In this document: positions 58,463 through 64,000 of the stretch, piece by piece | Layout of the letters: each line of letters starts with the position of its first letter | Position numbering within the stretch: the first letter of the stretch is position 1 | NCBI RefSeq assembly: GCF_026340565.1 | Contig: NZ_JAPEPB010000001.1 | Span: forward strand, 3,324,501 to 3,388,500 | Origin: Kitasatospora sp. NBC_01287 | GTDB taxonomy: Bacteria > Actinomycetota > Actinomycetes > Streptomycetales > Streptomycetaceae | Direction of reading: 5' to 3' | Length of the DNA stretch: 64,000 nucleotides | Made by a program: the position numbers and the translations under genes | The notes under the pieces: generated by a model | The model's database searches: none | What the model was told of the DNA's origin: nothing | The model's input: only the letters and a program-made list of their open reading frames with translations

Positions 58463-59046
58463 AGGAAGTGCAACTCCTTCAGAACATTCTTTAGCTGTGC
58501 GAGCCACGCCTGATAGGCGGGAACCCCCGCCAACCGGTCGAGACGCAGGTCGATTCCCAATTGCCTGAGGACGGTCATCGGGTCACGCGCACCGAGTACC
58601 GTCTTGAGCGTGGTCTTCGGATCGAGAACGGATTCAACCTCCCGGGCCTTGCCGGGAAGAGCTGTCAGATCCGTTCGGGGGATGCGCCGGAAACCTTCCG
58701 GATCACAGAGCGCCCATGCCTCGGTCTCCTTTCGAGGTGCGATACCGACGATTCGTCGACCCGCTTCTCCGGCATGGCTTCGAAAAGCATCGATCTTGCC
58801 ACGCTCTCGATGATCGCAGTGGACGACCACCACATCACAACAGTCGAGCAGCTCCGTGACCTCGGCCTGGACCCGGTCACCGGGGTCGACGGTCCGCACC
58901 GACGCCATCACCAGGTCGCCGAGGGCGAAGCCGCCCGGATGCTCGAAGGACAGCTCACGCAGCTGCCGAGAGATGACCTGTCCGAGGAGCAGTTCGTCGC
59001 TGAGCCCTTCGGTCATGAGTCCGACCACCAGGTACTTGCCGCTCAC
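58459..59046 (-). CDS. DUF4276/Toprim-like protein of an ATPase cassette
   Basis: The 195-residue product begins [20 protein letters not shown]. It has three acidic motifs in the order expected of small Toprim-like nucleases of the DUF4276 type: TEGxSDE near residues 12-18, [13 protein letters not shown] near 73-85, and [16 protein letters not shown] near 104-119. Nuclease activity is inferred only. It overlaps the ATPase gene by 4 nt (ATGA) and the gatB start by 4 nt, and AT content rises toward its 3' end. The pair resembles ATPase-Toprim defence modules (OLD, PARIS) in architecture but not in identity. Confidence 0.75.
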   Translation of the reverse strand: MSGKYLVVGLMTEGLSDELLLGQVISRQLRELSFEHPGGFALGDLVMASVRTVDPGDRVQAEVTELLDCCDVVVVHCDHRERGKIDAFRSHAGEAGRRIVGIAPRKETEAWALCDPEGFRRIPRTDLTALPGKAREVESVLDPKTTLKTVLGARDPMTVLRQLGIDLRLDRLAGVPAYQAWLAQLKNVLKELHFL

Positions 59047-60134
59047 CTTACGTCCTGCCGCACGGTCTCCAGATACCTGCGAACCTCCGCGGCGGTCACG
59101 TAGGTGCCTCTCGGACCGTCCGCTCGCACCCCGCGGGCCCGAGTGACCATGGATCCGACGGGGACTCCGGCGAGCACGTCCGTCTCCAGGACCGAATCGA
59201 GGAAGAGAACCGCGTCACGGTCGGTCGACAGCATGTGGGAGAGCACGACCGGAGAGTGCGTGGTCATGATCATCTGCCGCCGGGCCCCCGCCTCCGCGAT
59301 CCGTTCTGCCAGCAGTTCCAGCAACGTCGCCAGACGCCCTGGATGCAGGCCGTTCTCCACCTCGTCGATGACGATGGTGCCCGGGTGAGCAGCGTCATGC
59401 ACGGCAGCGAGTACCGCGAGGACCCTGAGCGTGCCGTCCGACGCCATGGACGGGGCGATGCGCCCCGAGTCCCGGTAGGCGAGGTCGAAGTCCCAGTCGC
59501 CGCGATGATCCTGCACCGGCAGCACATCGTCGAGCGTCGGGATGACGGCACGCAGATCCAGCAGCAGCTCGGGCAGCGCGCCGCTCTCGGCGAGCCTGCC
59601 GAGTACAGCCGCCAGGTTGGACGCGTCGGAGGCCAGGCGCCCCCGATCGGTACCGGGTGCACGCGTCCTGAGGCGATCCGGCGAGGGCGCGAGGAACAGC
59701 CAGCTGTCCAGCTCCGCGTTCAGGGCCGCGCGTCGCTCCTTCGGCTCGATGTCACCGAGGAAGCGGGCCTCGAACGCCAACGGTGCCGGCTCGACCGGGC
59801 GCGCCTGGCCGGCGGCGAGCGGGCCGAGCTCCGCGACGACAGCGGCCTGGAGGCTCAGCGCTCCGGCCTCCGAGGGCACCGAGAGGTCGACCGCGATCCG
59901 GAACCTGTCGACGATGCCGCCGTTGCCGTAGTGCCGCAGGAGCTGCACCGCGTTGCCCCGGTCGAACCGGAACACGACACGGTGATCGTGGGAGGCGCCG
60001 GCCAGCAGGCGCAGCGCGTCGATCAGGTTCGACTTGCCGCTGGAGTTCGCCCCTGTGACGGCCAGGAGCGGCGGGACGTCCAGCACGAAGTCCTTGAACG
60101 ACTTGAAGCCGTCGATCTCGATCCGGGTGATCAT
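59043..60134 (-). CDS. OLD/AAA_21-like ABC-type ATPase
   Basis: The 363-residue protein begins MITRIEIDGFKSFKDFVLD, the typical RecF/SMC-type start. Walker A is GANSSGKSNLIDAL (residues 28-41). A signature-like SMASDGTLRVLAVLAA, Walker B TIVIDEVENGLHP and the switch MTTHSPVVLSH are all present. The coiled-coil insert is short, as in AAA_21 proteins that partner with a separate effector. AAGGAGGG lies about 11 nt upstream of the ATG. It is the first gene of a two-gene insert in the gat operon, 96 nt after the small membrane protein. Such ATPases usually sense foreign DNA or phage proteins; that role is inference here. Confidence 0.85.
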   Translation of the reverse strand: MITRIEIDGFKSFKDFVLDVPPLLAVTGANSSGKSNLIDALRLLAGASHDHRVVFRFDRGNAVQLLRHYGNGGIVDRFRIAVDLSVPSEAGALSLQAAVVAELGPLAAGQARPVEPAPLAFEARFLGDIEPKERRAALNAELDSWLFLAPSPDRLRTRAPGTDRGRLASDASNLAAVLGRLAESGALPELLLDLRAVIPTLDDVLPVQDHRGDWDFDLAYRDSGRIAPSMASDGTLRVLAVLAAVHDAAHPGTIVIDEVENGLHPGRLATLLELLAERIAEAGARRQMIMTTHSPVVLSHMLSTDRDAVLFLDSVLETDVLAGVPVGSMVTRARGVRADGPRGTYVTAAEVRRYLETVRQDVR

Positions 60135-60173
60135 CGCGCGCTGCCCTCCTTCCGCTTCGGGTCCGCTACCGCG

Positions 60174-60208
60174 CGAGTCGGCCCGTACGCCAGGTACAGG
60201 CCGACTCG
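60174..60208 (-). other. Hairpin at the left border of the inserted cassette
   Basis: A 10-bp stem, CGAGTCGGCC / GGCCGACTCG, with a 15-nt loop sits in the 96-nt gap between the small membrane protein and the ATPase gene. It has no T-tract. It may be an old terminator or a processing site. Confidence 0.4.
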
Positions 60209-60230
60209 TTCGTCCGTTCTCGGCCCGTCC

Positions 60231-60470
60231 TCAGTCGGCCAGGACGTCGTCGCTGCCGAGCCGGCGCAGCTCGCGGACCAGCAGCAGGGTGCCGGTGGCC
60301 AGGGCCGCGGCGCCGACCACGGCGTTGGCGAGCAGCAGGTTGTCGCTCTCGCTGCGGGCCTTCCTGACGTCCTTGACGATGCTCAGCACGCCGAAGGCGC
60401 TGGTGCCGATGGACAGCCACAGGCCGGGCTTGCTGTGCTTCCAGCCCTTGGCCTTCTCGATCTTGCTCAC
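60231..60470 (-). CDS. Small membrane protein in the gat operon
   Basis: The 79-residue protein starts [20 protein letters not shown] and has two hydrophobic stretches ([17 protein letters not shown] and [21 protein letters not shown]) joined by a charged turn. It is thus probably a two-span membrane protein. Its GTG overlaps the gatA stop by 4 nt. Homologues between gatA and gatB are familiar in Streptomyces; the function is unknown. Confidence 0.8.
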   Translation of the reverse strand: MSKIEKAKGWKHSKPGLWLSIGTSAFGVLSIVKDVRKARSESDNLLLANAVVGAAALATGTLLLVRELRRLGSDDVLAD

Positions 60471-61960
60471 AGTGCCGGTGCCTCCTCCAGCAGGGGGTGC
60501 CCCCACTTGTCGTTGAGTGCGGCCTCGACGGCGCCGCCCACGCGGTACAGGCGGTCGTCCGCCATCGCGGGTGCGATGATCTGCAGGCCGACCGGGAGAT
60601 TGTCCTCCGGAGCCAGGCCGCAGGGCAGCGACATGGCCGCGTTGCCCGCGAGGTTCGACGGAATCGTGCACAGGTCGGCCAGGTACATCGCCATCGGGTC
60701 GTCGGCGCGCTCGCCGATCGGGAAGGCGGTGGTGGGGGTGGTCGGCGAGATCAGGACATCCACAGCCGCGAAAGCCTCGTCGAAGGAGCGCGAGATCAGG
60801 GTGCGGACCTTCTGGGCCGAGCCGTAGTAGGCGTCGTAGTAGCCCGAGGAGAGGGCGTAGGTGCCCAGGATGATCCGGCGCTTGACCTCGGGGCCGAAGC
60901 CGGCCTCCCGGGTGAGCGCGGTGACCTGCTCGGCCGAGGCCGTGCCGTCGTCGCCGACCCGCAGGCCGTAGCGCATCGCGTCGAAGCGGGCCAGGTTGGA
61001 GGAGGCCTCGCTCGGGGCGATCAGGTAGTAGGCGGGCAGCGCCAGGGTGAAGGACGGGCAGGACACCTCGACGACCTCGGCGCCCAGCTCGCGCAGCAGC
61101 TCCACCGACTCGTTGAAGCGCTGCATCACACCGGCCTGGTAGCCCTCGCCGGCGAACTCCTTGACCACGCCGATCCGCATGCCGCGCACGTCGCGCAGCT
61201 TGGCGGCCGCGACCACGGCCGGGACCGGCGCGTCGATGGAGGTCGAGTCCAGCGGGTCGTGGCCGGCGATCGCCTCGTGCAGCAGCGCCGCGTCCAGCAC
61301 GGTGCGGGCGCAGGGCCCGCCCTGGTCGAGCGAGGAGGAGAAGGCGACCAGGCCGTAGCGGGAGACCGAGCCGTAGGTGGGCTTGACGCCGACCGTGCCG
61401 GTGACGGCGCCGGGCTGGCGGATCGAGCCGCCGGTGTCGGTGCCGATGGCGAGCGGGGCCTCGTAGGCGGCCAGCGCGGCCGCCGAGCCGCCGCCGGAGC
61501 CACCGGGGATCCGCGAGAGGTCCCAGGGGTTGCCGGTGGGGCCGTAGGCGGAGTTCTCGGTGGAGGAGCCCATCGCGAACTCGTCCATGTTGGTCTTGCC
61601 CAGGATGACCACGCCCGCGTCCTTCAGACGCGCCGTCAGGGTGGCGTCGTAGGGCGGGATCCAGCCTTCGAGGATCTTGGAGCCGCAGGTGGTGGGGACG
61701 CCCTTGGTGGTGAAGACGTCCTTCAGCGCGAGCGGGACGCCGGCCAGCGGGCCGAGCTCCTCGCCCGCGGCGCGCTTGCGGTCCACCGCCTCGGCGGCCG
61801 CCAGGGCCCCCTCGGTGTCCACGTGCAGGAAGGCGTTGACCTTCTTGTCGACGGCCTCGATCCGGTCCAGGTGGGCCTGTGCCACCTCGACGGCGCTGAC
61901 CTGGCCGGCCTTGATCGCCTCGGCCGTGCGGGCGGCCGTGTACGTGATGAGCTCGGACAT
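60467..61960 (-). CDS. gatA: Asp-tRNA(Asn)/Glu-tRNA(Gln) amidotransferase subunit A
   Basis: GatA is the glutaminase/amidase that supplies ammonia to GatB. The 497-residue amidase-signature protein has the catalytic Lys in [16 protein letters not shown], the [20 protein letters not shown] segment, and the Ser pair in [14 protein letters not shown] and [13 protein letters not shown]. It starts 5 nt after the gatC stop and overlaps the small membrane gene by 4 nt. Confidence 0.97.
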   Translation of the reverse strand: MSELITYTAARTAEAIKAGQVSAVEVAQAHLDRIEAVDKKVNAFLHVDTEGALAAAEAVDRKRAAGEELGPLAGVPLALKDVFTTKGVPTTCGSKILEGWIPPYDATLTARLKDAGVVILGKTNMDEFAMGSSTENSAYGPTGNPWDLSRIPGGSGGGSAAALAAYEAPLAIGTDTGGSIRQPGAVTGTVGVKPTYGSVSRYGLVAFSSSLDQGGPCARTVLDAALLHEAIAGHDPLDSTSIDAPVPAVVAAAKLRDVRGMRIGVVKEFAGEGYQAGVMQRFNESVELLRELGAEVVEVSCPSFTLALPAYYLIAPSEASSNLARFDAMRYGLRVGDDGTASAEQVTALTREAGFGPEVKRRIILGTYALSSGYYDAYYGSAQKVRTLISRSFDEAFAAVDVLISPTTPTTAFPIGERADDPMAMYLADLCTIPSNLAGNAAMSLPCGLAPEDNLPVGLQIIAPAMADDRLYRVGGAVEAALNDKWGHPLLEEAPAL

Positions 61961-61965
61961 GCCGG

Positions 61966-62262
61966 TCAGTCCTCCCCGAGGATCTGCGGAACCCGGAAAC
62001 GCTGCTCCTCGGCGGCCGGGGCCCCCGAGAGCGCCTGCTCGGGCGTGAGCGAGGGGCGGACCTCGTCCGCGCGCATGACGTTGGTCAGCGGCAGCGGGTG
62101 CGAGGTGGGCGGGACGTCCGCTCCGGCGACCTCGGAGACGCGGGCGACCGCGCCGATGATCACGTCCAGCTGCTCGGCGAAGTGGTCCAGCTCCTCCGCC
62201 TGCAGCTCCAGACGCGACAGCCGGGCGAGGTGGGCGACCTCCTCGCGCGTGATGCCAGGCAT
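61966..62262 (-). CDS. gatC: Asp-tRNA(Asn)/Glu-tRNA(Gln) amidotransferase subunit C
   Basis: GatC is the small stabilising subunit of GatCAB. The 98-residue product has the family start [20 protein letters not shown] and the C-terminal [19 protein letters not shown]...RFRVPQIL. It is the first gene of the gat operon. TAGGAT at 62378-62383 (minus strand) may be its -10, but no convincing -35 is seen. Confidence 0.96.
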   Translation of the reverse strand: MPGITREEVAHLARLSRLELQAEELDHFAEQLDVIIGAVARVSEVAGADVPPTSHPLPLTNVMRADEVRPSLTPEQALSGAPAAEEQRFRVPQILGED

Positions 62263-62405
62263 GCAGCGATCCTCAAAGTGAGTTCTGAGTGAGACCGGGC
62301 GCGCACGGCGCCCAGCCCGGGCGGCGACCGGCGGCGCGGGGCGCGCAGGTCGTCCGTCCTCTTGTCTTTACCGCCCATCCTAGGGGTCACCAGGCGTCCG
62401 GAGCG

Positions 62406-64000
62406 TTACTGCGGGGTCGTGGGGGCCTCGGTGGGCGGCGCGAGCGGCTGCCGGGGCAGGCCGGGGTACTGCAGTTCGGCCTGCCCGGTCCAGCGCTCCA
62501 GCGGGGTCAACCGCTCGGCGGAGGGCGGTCCGGTGCGGTGCACCCGCAGCCAGGCGGTGGCCTGGTCGGCGGGCAGCGCGGCGGAGACCAGCCAGCCCTG
62601 GACGGCGTCCACGCCCAGGCCGTGCAGGCGCTCCCAGGTCTCGTCGTCCTCCACGCCTTCGGCGACCACGGTCAGGCCCAGCGAGTGGGCGAGCTCGACC
62701 GAGCAGCGGACCACCGCCGCGTCGTGGTCGTCGGCGACCATCCGGGAGACGAAGGAGCGGTCGATCTTCAACTCGCCGACCGGCAGGCTGCGCAGCCGCA
62801 CCAGCGAGGAGTGCCCGGTGCCGAAGTCGTCCAGCGACATTCCCACGCCGTGCCGGCGCAGCTCGGCCAGGGTGTCGGCGGCCCGGCGCGAGTCGTCGAG
62901 CAGCAGCCGTTCGGTGATCTCCAGCTGCAGCGCCTGCGCCGGGACCTGATGGCGGCTCAGGTGGCCGGCCACCCGCTGGGCGAAGCCGGGGTTGAGCACG
63001 TCGCGCGGCGAGACGTTGACCGCGACCTGCACCTGCAGGCCCTGCGCCCGCCAGCTGGCGAGCTGGCCGATGGCGGCCTCCAGCACGTAGTCGGTGAGCC
63101 GGGGCATCAGGCCGCTGGACTCGGCCAGGCCCACGAACTCGTCCGGCGAGACCTTGCCGCGGCCGGGCCGCTCCCAGCGCAGCAGCGCCTCCAGGCCCAC
63201 CACCCGGCCGTCGAAGGCCACCTTGGGCTGGTAGTGCAGCTGCACCTCGCCGGTCTCCAGCGCCCGGCGCAGGTCACCGAGCAGGCCGATCCGGTAGGGG
63301 GTGTCGGCGTCCTGCGAGTGGTCGTACTGCTCGACGCCGGTGCGCCCGCGCTGCGCGTGGCCCATCGCGACGTCCGCGCGCCGCAGCAACGATTCTGCGT
63401 CCCCGGCGTGCTGGGGGTAGACGCAGACCCCGGCGGTCGCCTCCAGCACCAGCAGCAGCCCGTCCAGCCGGATCGGCGCGGCGAGTTCCGCGATCAGCGC
63501 CTTGGCGAGGCGCTCCAGGGTGTCGGCGTGCCCGACGCCGGGGAGCAGCACGGCGAACTCGTCGCCGCCCATCCGGGCCACCACCGCGCGGCGGCCGTGC
63601 TCGGCGGCGGGCGGCAGGCAGGCCAGCAGCTCCTCGGTCTCCCGACGCCGGTCGGCGACGCCCGGCGGGCCGGACAGGGCGGCGCGGCCCTGGGCGCCGC
63701 CCTGGCAGCGTCCGGCGGTGTGCGGCGGCCCGACGGCACGCAGCGACTCGGCCGGCAGGGGCTCGGCCAGCAACGACTCGGCCAGCAGCGGCTCGACGGC
63801 CGGCGACCCGGTGGCGGGCGGCTCGGCGCACGGCGTCGGCGAGCCCTGGTCGGCCGCGCGCCCCGTCCCCCCCGAGCCGGTCGCGCCGCGCAGCACGCGG
63901 TGCAGCCGGCGGCCGATGTGCACGAGTAAGCGGTCACCGGCCGCATGTCCGAGCGTGTCGTTCAGCGACCGGAACCGATCGAGGTCGAGCAGGATCAACC
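62406..64000 (-). CDS. GGDEF-EAL protein with insert, N-terminus beyond window
   Basis: About 530 C-terminal residues are visible. The GGDEF domain has the metal site LLDLDRFRSLND and the GGDEF signature in ARMGGDEFAVLLPG. An extra stretch of about 90 low-complexity residues (repeats such as AESLLAEPLPAES) lies between them, and the RxxD inhibition site is missing. The EAL domain looks catalytically complete: GLEALLRWERP, VNVSPRD, LEITE, SLDDFGTGHSS, LKIDRSF and AEGVEDDE. It therefore probably hydrolyses c-di-GMP. In Streptomyces a GGDEF-EAL gene follows the gat region (RmdB type); the match is probable but not tested. Confidence 0.9.
   Translation of the reverse strand, partial: LILLDLDRFRSLNDTLGHAAGDRLLVHIGRRLHRVLRGATGSGGTGRAADQGSPTPCAEPPATGSPAVEPLLAESLLAEPLPAESLRAVGPPHTAGRCQGGAQGRAALSGPPGVADRRRETEELLACLPPAAEHGRRAVVARMGGDEFAVLLPGVGHADTLERLAKALIAELAAPIRLDGLLLVLEATAGVCVYPQHAGDAESLLRRADVAMGHAQRGRTGVEQYDHSQDADTPYRIGLLGDLRRALETGEVQLHYQPKVAFDGRVVGLEALLRWERPGRGKVSPDEFVGLAESSGLMPRLTDYVLEAAIGQLASWRAQGLQVQVAVNVSPRDVLNPGFAQRVAGHLSRHQVPAQALQLEITERLLLDDSRRAADTLAELRRHGVGMSLDDFGTGHSSLVRLRSLPVGELKIDRSFVSRMVADDHDAAVVRCSVELAHSLGLTVVAEGVEDDETWERLHGLGVDAVQGWLVSAALPADQATAWLRVHRTGPPSAERLTPLERWTGQAELQYPGLPRQPLAPPTEAPTTPQ

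Overview
This is a GC-rich chromosomal segment from a filamentous actinomycete of the family Streptomycetaceae (Streptomyces, Kitasatospora or a close relative). The evidence is very high third-position GC, GTG and TTG starts, leaderless promoters, an HU protein with a lysine-rich tail (HupS type), NdgR beside leuCD, and conservons. The gene order recG / DAK2 / rpmB / thiL / ddlA / gpsA / hupS / leuCD / ndgR / gltX / conservon / cimA / ilvE / leuB / serA / ilvBNC / gatBAC matches the conserved Streptomyces core as I remember it. I ran no search.

Layout. 1-13 kb: recG, a DAK2 kinase-like gene and divergent rpmB; thiD, pfkA and thiL; a lone Lrp-type ligand-binding domain; ddlA, gpsA-plsC, cofC (cofactor F420), a cold-shock-like gene and hupS. 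13.8-20.8 kb: leuCD divergent from their regulator ndgR, five tRNA genes (2 Gln, 3 Glu), gltX with an FAH-family gene, and a small protein carrying a duplicated STANPRRT motif. 21.4-32.7 kb: two complete conservons (cvnABCD) in tandem. Each has a membrane sensor kinase-like CvnA, roadblock CvnB, DUF742 CvnC and GTPase CvnD. Their B and D genes are almost identical while A and the 5' part of C differ. 32.7-49.9 kb: branched-chain amino acid and serine biosynthesis (cimA, ilvE, leuB, serA, ilvC, ilvN, ilvB), all on the minus strand. It is interrupted by a decayed Uma2-family gene, a YfhO-type membrane protein and a large secreted subtilase. cimA and ilvB are each preceded by a short leader peptide with branched-chain codons and an intrinsic terminator, which is transcription attenuation architecture. 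49.8-64 kb: a GGDEF-EAL protein with a degenerate EAL domain, a LAL-type LuxR regulator, the gat operon, and the edge of a second GGDEF-EAL gene.

The gat operon (gatC, gatA, a small membrane protein, gatB) contains a two-gene insertion: an OLD/AAA_21-like ATPase and a small DUF4276/Toprim-like protein. The pair overlap each other by 4 nt, and the second overlaps the gatB start by 4 nt. This looks like a mobile or defence-type cassette wired into an essential operon, and it is the best candidate here for an undescribed system.

Functional links. gltX, tRNA-Glu, tRNA-Gln and gatCAB together make up the indirect Gln-tRNA(Gln) pathway. ndgR, leuCD, leuB, cimA, ilvE and ilvBNC cover much of leucine, isoleucine and valine synthesis. 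The two GGDEF-EAL proteins and the two conservons are signalling modules probably linked to development.
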